Below are positions 1-5,828 of a DNA stretch of 7,420 bases, piece by piece. Position 1 is the first letter of the stretch. Each line of letters begins with the position of its first letter. The position numbers and the translations under genes are program-made. The DNA lies in contig NZ_BSNL01000016.1 in the NCBI RefSeq assembly GCF_030159975.1, positions 1 through 7,420 on the forward strand, written 5' to 3'. The DNA is from Sulfitobacter pacificus (GTDB lineage Bacteria; Pseudomonadota; Alphaproteobacteria; Rhodobacterales; Rhodobacteraceae). The notes under the pieces were generated by a model. It did no database searches, was not told the DNA's origin, and saw only the letters and a program-made list of their open reading frames with translations.

Positions 1-17
1 CCTCGAAGCGCTCTGAA

Positions 18-125
18 TTATGCCGATATGCTGCGCCGATCTAACCGCAACGCAACAGGTTGTAAGGGTCGGCGCGGCATAAACCGGAGCGCGGCATTAT
101 GGCCCTTATGCCGACATCGGCATAA
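18..125. repeat. Cluster of 9-bp TTATGCCGA repeats ending in a palindrome; possible mobile-element end
   Basis: The motif TTATGCCGA occurs at 18-26 and 106-114, and its exact reverse complement TCGGCATAA at 117-125. The last two form an inverted repeat with 9-bp arms and a 2-base spacer (CA). A partial copy, CGGCATAA, lies at 75-82, and a degenerate CATTATGGC at 95-103. Recognisable ardC homology begins immediately after the palindrome. Repeated short motifs with a terminal palindrome are what one expects at the end, or recombination site, of an element moved by a tyrosine recombinase, but no recombinase gene is in the window. The repeats themselves are seen directly; the mobile-element reading is inferred. 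Confidence 0.5.
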
Positions 126-429
126 TGCTCATGCCACGAAAGCCCCGCATCGGCTGAACCGTGATTTCGGGTTCTCGAAGTTTGGCAACACGTCCTATGC
201 GCGCGAGGAGATCGTCGCGGAATTGACCTCAGTGTTCCTGGGTCAGACGCTCGGCTTCACGGCGCATACGCTCGAGATGAATGCCGCCTACCTGCACAAC
301 TGGTTGCGGGTCCTTCGGTCGGACAAGGGCGCGATCTTCCGGCACGCCGCGGACGCGCAGCGCGCCTGTGATTATCTGATCGCACAATCTGAGGCGGGTA
401 GGGCAGGGCGCAGTGCCGAGGCCGCCTGA
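28..429 (+). pseudogene. ardC: 3' remnant of ArdC-type antirestriction protein (zincin-like metallopeptidase domain), 5'-truncated
   Basis: Only the last 100 or so residues, encoded from about 127 to 429, look like ArdC. The string HRLNRDFG is followed by SYAREEIVAEL, NAAYLHNWLRVL, DKGAIFRHAADAQRACDYL and a short Ala-rich tail. In intact ArdC proteins (roughly 300 residues) an N-terminal ssDNA-binding domain and the HExxH zinc motif precede this part; both are missing, although a His at 130-132 could be the last His of HExxH. ArdC protects plasmid DNA from host restriction during conjugation; this fragment should not do so. The residues encoded before 127 are Arg-rich, unlike the family, and overlap the TTATGCCGA repeats. 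The frame is open to the left edge, so the ATG at 28 is only nominal and a fused product cannot be excluded. The family call for the 3' part is firm; inactivation is inferred. Confidence 0.75.
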
Positions 430-452
430 CCACACGGAGAACGGAGACTCGC

Positions 453-662
453 ATGTCACGCAAGGAATCCAAGACGCTGCGGGTGGCCTGCTTCGAGGAC
501 GGCCGCCGCAAGATCATCGTCTTCAAGCGCGGTGCCTATTGGTGGAGCCCGTCCGAGGGCGCTTACCCGCTCTCGGCGGCACTCGAGAGCATCAAGGAAC
601 AGGGCGGCTGGATCGAAACCATCCCCAACCCGAATTACAGACCCAAAGGGCTGTTCGGGTAG
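453..662 (+). CDS. Small conserved-looking hypothetical protein (69 aa)
   Basis: I do not recognise this family. The start is well supported: GGAG at 443-446 lies six bases before the ATG, and the gene begins 24 bases after the ardC remnant stops, so it may once have been cotranscribed with it. The protein is basic at its start (MSRKESK), then has a probable beta hairpin (LRVACFEDGRRKIIVFKRGAYWW), a short helix (PLSAALESIKEQGGW) and a Pro/Asn-rich end (IPNPNYRPKGLFG). There is no signal peptide, transmembrane segment or cysteine pair; it should be cytoplasmic. The Trp pair and the compact sheet-helix pattern would suit a small binding domain, but no function can be assigned. Codon use resembles its neighbours. 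Confidence 0.7.
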   Translation: MSRKESKTLRVACFEDGRRKIIVFKRGAYWWSPSEGAYPLSAALESIKEQGGWIETIPNPNYRPKGLFG

Positions 663-702
663 GGCGCCTTCGGCCTCGATTCATCCGCCAAGCGGAAAAG
701 AA

Positions 703-743
703 AAAGCGGGCTTTGAGAAGGGTGTTTCAAACCTCTCAAAGGA
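703..743 (+). promoter_or_regulatory. Leader hairpin covering the SD site of the DUF3768 gene
   Basis: CTTTGAGA at 711-718 pairs perfectly with TCTCAAAG at 734-741. A two-base bulge (719-720) is followed by three more pairs (721-723 with 731-733) and a seven-base loop. The 3' arm contains most of the SD site AAAGGA (738-743) for the ATG at 751, so folding would hide it. The 12-mer AAAGCGGGCTTT at 703-714 overlaps the 5' arm and recurs at 6019-6030 before a similar hairpin. The pairing is seen by inspection; translational control is inferred. Confidence 0.5.
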
Positions 744-750
744 GATCCCC

Positions 751-1140
751 ATGTCCATGAATGTTCAACCCCAGCCAGACCGTCCGGATCCGAGTGTGAT
801 CGCGGCGCAGAACGACGCGTTTCGCAAGCTCGCGTGCCTTGGAGTGCCGCCCGCGCAACCCATCCAGGGCCGCATGCATGTCACCCGCTCGCTTATGGAG
901 GTCGGCGATGGCTTCATGGCCGAGGCGGTCAAGGCAACCGGTGAGTTTGCCACGTTCGAGCCGGAGAATGACCCGGAAGGCTGGCACGATTTTGGCGCGG
1001 TCGAGATCCGGGGCCAGACCGTGTTCTGGAAAATCGATCTCTATGAGGCAGATTCGGATTTCCGCTACGGGGCTGAGACCCCGGACAATCCTGCCACCAC
1101 CATGCGCGTGCTGACCATCATGCTGACGCGCGACTGGTAG
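751..1140 (+). CDS. DUF3768 domain-containing protein (129 aa)
   Basis: This matches the DUF3768 family by several conserved strings: NDAFR (residues 21-25), FEPENDPEGWHDFGAVE (69-85), FWKIDLYE (92-99) and the C-terminal TMRVLTIML (117-125). The family is small (about 100-130 residues), cytoplasmic and of unknown biochemical role, common on alphaproteobacterial plasmids and islands next to ardC- and parB-like genes. The ATG at 751 is chosen because AAAGGAG at 738-744 lies at proper spacing and the family match begins soon after. An upstream in-frame ATG at 532 would run through the preceding gene and the leader hairpin, so it is rejected. About 20 residues at the N-terminus are Pro/Asp-rich and probably disordered. 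The family call is confident; the function is unknown. Confidence 0.85.
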   Translation: MSMNVQPQPDRPDPSVIAAQNDAFRKLACLGVPPAQPIQGRMHVTRSLMEVGDGFMAEAVKATGEFATFEPENDPEGWHDFGAVEIRGQTVFWKIDLYEADSDFRYGAETPDNPATTMRVLTIMLTRDW

Positions 1141-1179
1141 GCGAGGGGACACCCCCCAAACCTTACACGTCAAGAAATG

Positions 1180-1216
1180 AAGGCCCGCTGCCCCTCAAAG
1201 GGAGAGTGGGTCTTTT
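1180..1216 (+). terminator. Terminator-like hairpin after the DUF3768 gene
   Basis: Bases 1180-1195 pair with 1199-1214 around a three-base loop (CAA). There are 14 pairs, two of them G-U, with a two-by-two mismatch at 1190-1191/1203-1204. The 3' arm ends in TCTTTT (1211-1216), a short U tract. It sits 40 bases after the stop codon of the DUF3768 gene, where a Rho-independent terminator would be expected. The U run is short and interrupted, so it might instead be an attenuator or processing signal in the leader of the parB-like gene. Confidence 0.45.
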
Positions 1217-1297
1217 GTCGTGGTGATCCCTGAAGCCGGGGATTGGTCACGCGCAAGCGGGCGCGGGCCACACCTCACCCACTTGGAAGGATATCCC

Positions 1298-3280
1298 ATG
1301 ACCACAAGCTTTGCCCCTCTCACCGTCGCCATCGGCGATCTGGTCCCGCATCCCGCCAATGTGCGCAGCAACTCGCCGGAAACCTATGATCCCGAGAACA
1401 TCGCGCATCTGAAGGCCAGCATCGCCGTTCTGGGCTTGCTCCAGCCGCTCCTGGTCCAGAAGCTCGACGGCAAATACGCTGTCCTCGCTGGTGGCCGACG
1501 CCATGCCGCGCTGAAGGAGCTGGTCGCAGACAAGGCCGCGAAGGGGTTCACTGCGAAAACCAAGGTGGACTGCCGCCTTGTCCCTGAGGAGTGCGACGTC
1601 ACCACGGCGCTGTCGCTCGCCGAGAACATCACCCAGGCACCGATGAATGCCATCGACGAGTTCGAGGCCTTCGCCCGGATGATGGAGGTCGACGGCCAGA
1701 CGCCCGAGACGATCGCAAAGACCTTCGGCGCCACGGTGGCGGCCGTGAAAGGCCGGTTGCGCTATGGCCTTATCCACCCCGACATCCGCGCCGCGGCCCG
1801 GGGCAAGGTGATCACGCTCGACACGATGAAGGCCTTCGCCGAGCACCCGAGCCAGGAGGTGCAGCGCGAGGTCTTCGAGGCGCTCACGAAAGACGGCGGC
1901 TATCTGCAGGCCTACACCGTCCGTCAGGCGCTCAAATCCCGCGGGGTGCAGGTTAGCGACGACATCGGGGCTTTCGTGCGCGAAGACTACGAGGCACGCG
2001 GCGGCGCCGTCGCAGCCGATCTGCTGGATGAGCATTCCGTGCTTGAGGATGCGGCTCTGGTCGAGACCATCCTGCTCGAGAAGCTCGGTGCCGCCGCCGA
2101 AGAGGCTCGCATAAAGCTGGGCTTTGCCTGGGCCGATGCGATGGTCCGCTATGATTACGCGACCATGGCCGACTACGGCCGCGTCTATCCCGGCCCGATC
2201 GAGCCGGATGAGGCTGCCCAGAAGCGCATCGATGAGATCACCGCCGAGCTTGAGAAATTGCAGCTCGAGATGGAGGATGAGGGGCTCGAGGACGGTGCCT
2301 ATAATGCCCTTTACGAGCGCGTGGACGCCTTGGAAGAGGAAGCCCGCGACCTGCAGGAGGCCTACAGCGCCGAAGACCTGGCGCGGGCAGGCGTGATCGC
2401 GTCGTGGCAGAGTGGGCAGATCACGTTCCAGGTTGGCCTCGTCCGCCCGGAGGACACCGTCAAAGAGGAGGGCGCGCGGGGCTCCTCGGCCAACCCGACC
2501 GAGGGGGAGGCCCCGGACGCCGGCGAAATCACCTACCCGGCCTCGCTGGCAGAGGACCTCAAGACCGAGCGGGCCATGGCCCTCGGCGCCGCGATGGCGC
2601 TGCATCCCGAAGCCACGCTCGATCTGACGCTCTTCAAGCTGGTCAGTGACGTTCTGGCCAGCGGCATGAGCGTCACGCAGGCGATCAAGATCGATGCCCG
2701 CAAGGAATACCGCAGCCATGCCAAGATGGACGAGATTGACGAGACCTCGCTTGAGCAGGTGGCGGCGGCGCATGATGCGCTTGATCTGTCCTGGCTCGAT
2801 GACACCCGCGCGCCCGCGGATCAGTTCGCGGCGTTTCGCGCGCTGGAGGCCGGCGAGAAGGCCAAGCTTGTGGCCTATGCCACGGCCAGCACCACGCAGT
2901 CCTGCTTCGCGCGGGACCGCCAGCGCGACAGCCTGATGCATGACTTCGAGATCGAGATCATGCCCGACATTCGCGCCCACTGGACACCGAATTCGGCCCT
3001 CTTCAACCGCTTCAAGAAGGCCTGGCTCCTGAAGATCCTCGGCGAGGATCTGGGTCTGACCCAGGAGGCGGTGACGCTGGCTTCGTCGAGCAAGAAGGAG
3101 ATCGTCGCCTTCTGCGACAAGCTCTTCGCCGAGCCCTTCGCCACGCTCACGGACGCGCAGCGCGCTGCCGTGGCCGCCTGGTGCCCGCCGATGATGCAGA
3201 CCGCCGGTGTCGCCTTTGACGAGGCGGAGCCCACTGCGGAAACCCCCGAGCCTGAGAGCGAGGTCGCGCAAGCGGCCTGA
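1298..3280 (+). CDS. ParB/Srx-fold nuclease-like protein with long C-terminal extension (660 aa)
   Basis: The N-terminal third is ParB-like. Residues about 8-20 (TVAIGDLVPHPANVR) begin the ParB/sulfiredoxin fold, AGGRRHAALKEL (64-75) is the GERR-like nucleotide-binding box, and LAENITQAPMNAIDEFEAF (107-125) matches the ENxxR.../P-E region. A helix-turn-helix follows (about 127-160, TPETIAKTFGATVAAVKGRL). Residues 302-360 are strongly charged and probably coiled coil; 388-412 form an acidic, Gly/Pro-rich linker; 413-635 is a helical domain I cannot name. Chromosomal ParB proteins are about 300 residues, so this is more than twice the usual length. With no parA beside it, it is probably not a classical segregation protein; relatives in plasmids and phages are considered accessory DNA-binding, CTPase or nuclease proteins. 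ATG 1298 has GGAAGG (1285-1290) at seven bases; the in-frame GTG at 1220 lacks this and adds no conserved sequence. Confidence 0.88.
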   Translation: MTTSFAPLTVAIGDLVPHPANVRSNSPETYDPENIAHLKASIAVLGLLQPLLVQKLDGKYAVLAGGRRHAALKELVADKAAKGFTAKTKVDCRLVPEECDVTTALSLAENITQAPMNAIDEFEAFARMMEVDGQTPETIAKTFGATVAAVKGRLRYGLIHPDIRAAARGKVITLDTMKAFAEHPSQEVQREVFEALTKDGGYLQAYTVRQALKSRGVQVSDDIGAFVREDYEARGGAVAADLLDEHSVLEDAALVETILLEKLGAAAEEARIKLGFAWADAMVRYDYATMADYGRVYPGPIEPDEAAQKRIDEITAELEKLQLEMEDEGLEDGAYNALYERVDALEEEARDLQEAYSAEDLARAGVIASWQSGQITFQVGLVRPEDTVKEEGARGSSANPTEGEAPDAGEITYPASLAEDLKTERAMALGAAMALHPEATLDLTLFKLVSDVLASGMSVTQAIKIDARKEYRSHAKMDEIDETSLEQVAAAHDALDLSWLDDTRAPADQFAAFRALEAGEKAKLVAYATASTTQSCFARDRQRDSLMHDFEIEIMPDIRAHWTPNSALFNRFKKAWLLKILGEDLGLTQEAVTLASSSKKEIVAFCDKLFAEPFATLTDAQRAAVAAWCPPMMQTAGVAFDEAEPTAETPEPESEVAQAA

Positions 3281-3289
3281 GCCATCACG

Positions 3290-3325
3290 CGACCCGCGCG
3301 TAGATCATGCCACCCGCGCGGGTCG
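3290..3325 (+). promoter_or_regulatory. GC-rich stem-loop between parB-like and DUF3085-like genes
   Basis: CGACCCGCGCG at 3290-3300 is perfectly complementary to CGCGCGGGTCG at 3315-3325, giving an 11-bp stem with a 14-base loop. A competing 12-base palindrome, ACCCGCGCGGGT, lies at 3312-3323. There is no following T tract, so it is a poor intrinsic terminator; mRNA processing, partial termination or a protein-binding site are all possible. The SD site of the next gene (GGAAAG, 3343-3348) remains outside the stem. Confidence 0.5.
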
Positions 3326-3356
3326 ACCCTCCCACACCCAACGGAAAGACATCCCC

Positions 3357-3950
3357 ATGGCTATTCTCAAGTTCTCTGCCTCCGCTGTCGCGGCGCAAAT
3401 CGCACATGCGCGTGCCTGCAAGACCTTCCTGCCCAACTGGAACGGGCCCGTGGACAGGCCGGCCCTGATCCTGATCGTTGGCAATGGTGTGCATCTGTGC
3501 TCGAACGGCATCGATGGTACGACCACCCGTATCGTCACCACCGAGCAGGCCGATCCCTCCTTCGCCTTCGCCGACGGCATGAACCCGTTTCGGGATACCG
3601 ACTGGATGGCGCAGCGCCGCATGGCGTTTCGCGATCTGACAGGCCAGTTCTACACCGACATCCTGGATGACGTGCAGGTGCTCATCGACCGGGGGCGGGG
3701 TGCGATCCGGCTCGCCACCGATGGCCACAGCATCCGCGTCTTCGTGCGCCGGGCCTCGGACTATCTCATCGGCGGGACCTACGAGGTGCCCTCGGGCCTC
3801 GGCGGCACCTTCCGGGTCATTCTCAAGGATGCCTGCGACACCTTCGCGATCGTGCAGAACTGCGGCAATTGCGAGGATTTCGACGCCATGCAGCCCTATC
3901 GCGTGCCGCTGGATGCGCTGATGGAGATCGACGATCGGAGGGCGGCATAG
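3357..3950 (+). CDS. DUF3085-like protein with extra C-terminal domain (197 aa)
   Basis: The N-terminal half resembles DUF3085: PALILIVGNGVHLCSNG (residues 35-51), then the FADGMNPFRDTDWMAQRRMAF stretch (71-91), corresponding to the family's pattern of an 'N-P' followed by a Trp-containing helix. Residues about 102-197 are not part of the DUF3085 that I know. They contain a beta-rich segment (AIRLATDGHSIRVFVRRASDYLIGGTY), three Cys (160, 169, 172; the last two as CGNC) and a final VPLDALMEIDD. DUF3085 occurs in plasmid and phage proteins together with ArdC- and helicase-type genes; its activity is not known. ATG 3357 has GGAAAG nine bases upstream and ATCCCC just before it, as in the neighbouring genes. 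The stop codon overlaps the next start by one base, so translational coupling is likely. No membrane or export signal is seen. Confidence 0.65.
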   Translation: MAILKFSASAVAAQIAHARACKTFLPNWNGPVDRPALILIVGNGVHLCSNGIDGTTTRIVTTEQADPSFAFADGMNPFRDTDWMAQRRMAFRDLTGQFYTDILDDVQVLIDRGRGAIRLATDGHSIRVFVRRASDYLIGGTYEVPSGLGGTFRVILKDACDTFAIVQNCGNCEDFDAMQPYRVPLDALMEIDDRRAA

Positions 3951-4603
3951 TGGGATGGCTTTTCTACACCGACCGCCGTATCAAATCCTACGCGGATGAG
4001 AAGGCGGAAATTACACGGCTCTGCACCTTCGAGGGCGACACGCGCAAAACTGAACTGGTCAAGGCCTGCAAGGTCGCCTCCACCTGGTATGCGGCGGCAA
4101 GGGTCACCAATCTCGACGGCACCGCTGTCGAAGACACGACCTATGTGACCGATGCGGATGGCTCCATCACTTTCGCCGCCGTATTCCTTACCCGATATGA
4201 TGACGGCTGCTGGGGCTACAAGGACATGGAGGAAAGCGCGGGACCGGTCGAATCCCGCGCGCCACTGAGCCTATTGGCCCTGCTGTCCGAGCTGAAAGAC
4301 CTAGACAGCTATGCTCATGCCTGGCGCCAGCGCTGCCAGGACTGGGCTGCGATCCCGGACTACGAGGAAGGCGACAAGATCAAGCTCGCAGCACCTGTGA
4401 CGCTCACTGATGGCAGTACCTGCCAGATTGTCACCGCGACCCACTACAGGCGCGGGCGGCAAAAGCGCCGCTGCTACCGCATCGAGGAAACTGGTGGGCT
4501 CGTACGCCTGTCGAAGGCCTCGCTTGCGGGCTCGGAGTTGCTCAGCTCCGCGAAAGGTGCGGCTAGCCCGGTGCTGGCGGAGTTCCTGGCGGGGCGAAAT
4601 TAG
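3950..4603 (+). CDS. DUF6927-like protein (217 aa), GTG start
   Basis: The N-terminus, GWLFYTDRRIKSYADEKAEITRLCTFE (residues 2-28), followed by KVASTWYAAARV (41-52) and FLTRYDDGCWGYKDMEESAGP (79-99), matches a conserved family on alphaproteobacterial plasmids that I know as DUF6927. The middle (about 100-135) is helical and the C-terminal part (140-217) is basic and beta-rich, with RRGRQKRRCYRIEE at 167-180, a possible nucleic-acid-binding patch. The start is GTG at 3950, sharing its G with the preceding TAG; GGAGGG at 3937-3942 is spaced seven bases before it, and the product then begins exactly where the family begins. An in-frame ATG at 3869 lies well inside the upstream gene and is unlikely. 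Function is unknown; the overlap makes coexpression with the DUF3085-like gene almost certain. Confidence 0.75.
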   Translation: MGWLFYTDRRIKSYADEKAEITRLCTFEGDTRKTELVKACKVASTWYAAARVTNLDGTAVEDTTYVTDADGSITFAAVFLTRYDDGCWGYKDMEESAGPVESRAPLSLLALLSELKDLDSYAHAWRQRCQDWAAIPDYEEGDKIKLAAPVTLTDGSTCQIVTATHYRRGRQKRRCYRIEETGGLVRLSKASLAGSELLSSAKGAASPVLAEFLAGRN

Positions 4604-4655
4604 GTCCTGCGCCGGACGGTTCATCGACCTGCCCGGCGACAGCAGATGCTGCGGC

Positions 4656-4690
4656 TTGTCTTGACAAGGCAATGCAAATGCATTACCTAT
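4656..4690 (+). promoter_or_regulatory. Probable promoter/operator of prlF-yhaV
   Basis: A perfect -35 hexamer TTGACA lies at 4661-4666. The region 17 bases downstream (TACCTAT, 4684-4690) is a poor -10. Two inverted repeats overlap it: TTGTC/GACAA (4656-4660, 4663-4667) and AATGC/GCATT (4671-4675, 4680-4684). Autoregulation by a PrlF-YhaV complex is known for the family, so these repeats are reasonable operator candidates, but binding is inferred from position only. Confidence 0.5.
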
Positions 4691-4727
4691 CGCGGGCAGC
4701 AAAGAACCTTTTCTTCAGGAGACTGCC

Positions 4728-5054
4728 ATGACAGCCCTCGCACAAGATGTCTCGAAACTCACGGATCGGTATCAGACGACCGTGCCGGCGGGTGTGCGCA
4801 AACAGCTCAAGCTGGGAAAGGGCGACCAGATTCGTTACTGCACCGAGCCGAGTGGCAGGGTCTATATCGAGCCCGTGCGCAGCGACGAGGAAGATCCCGT
4901 GCTCGGCGCCTTTCTCGATTTTGTCGAGGCCGATATCAAGGCGCATCCGGACCGCATTCGGGCGTTCGATGGGGCTTTGCATGACCGTCTTGCAGCACTG
5001 GTCGGAGACGTTGACGTCGATCTCGATGCGCCGCTATCGCTCGAGGATGAATGA
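4728..5054 (+). CDS. prlF: Type II antitoxin PrlF (SohA), AbrB-type
   Basis: This is the antitoxin of the PrlF-YhaV module: it binds and neutralises YhaV and represses its own operon. Residues about 9-50 (KLTDRYQTTVPAGVRKQLKLGKGDQIRYC...GRVYIEP) form the swapped-hairpin SpoVT-AbrB DNA-binding domain, with the typical TTVPAxVRKxLxLxxGDxI signature. DPVLGAFLDFVEADIKAHP (56-74) and the acidic C-terminus (VDVDLDAPLSLEDE) match the toxin-binding tail. At 108 residues it is the normal family length. ATG 4728 has AGGAG at 4717-4721, six bases away. The last four bases, ATGA, contain the start of yhaV, giving translational coupling with antitoxin first. Confidence 0.93.
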   Translation: MTALAQDVSKLTDRYQTTVPAGVRKQLKLGKGDQIRYCTEPSGRVYIEPVRSDEEDPVLGAFLDFVEADIKAHPDRIRAFDGALHDRLAALVGDVDVDLDAPLSLEDE

Positions 5055-5569
5055 GCAGCGATAGCGTGCCCGCTCAAGCGCCCCTTGTCGTAAACGGATG
5101 GTCGATTTATGCGCATCCGCTCTTTCTGGACCAGCTCGAAGGGCTGATCGAGGAAGTCGAGGCGCGTAAGGCACGCGATCCCAAGACCTGGCGCAAGAAG
5201 AATTCCACGAAACGGCTGGCCGCCATCTTCAAGCTGGTCACCGAGGCCATACCGGCAGATCCGGGTGCCGCCGCCTTCCGGCAAGGCGGCACACTCGGCG
5301 ATCACCGCAAGCACTGGTTCCGGGCGAAATTCTTCCAACAGTATCGGTTGTTCTACCGGTTCAACAGCGATGCGAAGGTCATCGTGGTGGCCTGGGTGAA
5401 CGACGACAAGACCCTGCGCGCCTATGGCAGCAAGACGGATGCCTATGCGACGTTCAAAGGGATGCTGGAAGATGGCAACCCACCTGACAATTTTGACGCG
5501 CTCCTGAAAGAAGCCGCGGCGGCGGACAAGCGGTTCGAAACTTCCCTTGAAGCGGTGCCCGATCGGTAA
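5051..5569 (+). CDS. yhaV: Type II toxin YhaV, ribonuclease of the RelE superfamily
   Basis: YhaV cleaves RNA, including mRNA in association with ribosomes, and stops growth unless bound by PrlF. Family strings are present throughout: NGWSIYAHPLFLDQLE (residues 15-30), KRLAAIFKLVTEAIPADP (54-71), FRQGGTLGDHRKHWFRAKFFQQYRLFYRF (76-104), VAWVNDDKTLRAYGSKTDAYATFKGMLEDGNPP (113-145). The basic/aromatic core (HRKHWFRAK, QQYRLFYR) thought to carry the catalytic residues is intact, so the toxin should be active. The 172 residues slightly exceed E. coli YhaV (about 154), mainly through extra residues at both ends. The start overlaps the prlF stop by four bases; no independent promoter is seen. Confidence 0.94.
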   Translation: MSSDSVPAQAPLVVNGWSIYAHPLFLDQLEGLIEEVEARKARDPKTWRKKNSTKRLAAIFKLVTEAIPADPGAAAFRQGGTLGDHRKHWFRAKFFQQYRLFYRFNSDAKVIVVAWVNDDKTLRAYGSKTDAYATFKGMLEDGNPPDNFDALLKEAAAADKRFETSLEAVPDR

Positions 5570-5663
5570 GTGGGCCAGCTTGCTGTGACCCTTTGGCATT
5601 ATCGTTTACGACGCCCCGCTGGAAGATGTAGCATCGGCTAATGATACGGTCGGAGAAAGCACA

Positions 5664-5828
5664 ATGATTGAGGCGGAAAAGGATGGGCAGCACCCCGGAC
5701 AAGAGGAGCAATTCGCGCCTGACCTGGCGCGGCACCGTTTCCCAATTCCGGTTCGCGTTGCAGACATGCCCGATGACCTCGGCAAGCTGCTGGATATCGG
5801 GCTCGAGGAGCATTTCCGTGGCCGCTGA
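5664..5828 (+). CDS. Very small hypothetical protein (54 aa), coupled to a downstream antitoxin-like gene
   Basis: An ATG with GGAGA at 5652-5656 (seven bases upstream) opens a 54-residue frame: an acidic, Gln-rich start (MIEAEKDGQHPGQEEQF), then DLARHRFPIPVRVADMPDDLGKLLDIGLEEHFRGR. I do not recognise the family. A likely beta strand followed by a helix and overlap with an antitoxin-like frame suggest it could be part of a small regulatory or addiction unit, or a decayed fragment of a larger gene. Its end overlaps the next start by 11 bases. A weak promoter-like pair, TTTACG (5605-5610) and TAGCAT (5629-5634) with 18-base spacing, lies upstream. Confidence 0.5.
   Translation: MIEAEKDGQHPGQEEQFAPDLARHRFPIPVRVADMPDDLGKLLDIGLEEHFRGR

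Noticed and set aside
532..750. Longer form of the DUF3768 protein from ATG 532
   Set aside because: It would overlap the 453-662 gene in another frame and translate through the leader hairpin; the extra sequence is Arg/Ser/Pro-rich and not family-like.
1206..1226. Six-codon leader peptide (GTG start) before the parB-like gene
   Set aside because: The SD-like AAAGGG ends only three bases before the GTG and the stretch lies in the 3' arm of a terminator-like hairpin.
1220..1297. N-terminal extension of the parB-like protein from GTG 1220
   Set aside because: The extra 26 residues are not ParB-like and cross a hairpin-forming leader; ATG 1298 has an ideal SD site and begins at the conserved sequence.
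1247..3271. 674-residue open frame on the - strand
   Set aside because: It lies wholly opposite the parB-like gene. Its length is explained by high G+C and codon bias of the + strand gene, its composition is Arg/Gly/Leu-rich, and it shows no recognisable domain.
4640..4651. CAGCA-GA-TGCTG hairpin after the DUF6927-like gene as a terminator
   Set aside because: The stem is only five pairs with a two-base loop and no T tract follows.
5668..5817. Upstream extension of the antitoxin-like frame from ATG 5668
   Set aside because: It overlaps the 5664-5828 frame, its Arg/Ser-rich translation looks like a shadow, and GTG 5818 has a much better SD site.
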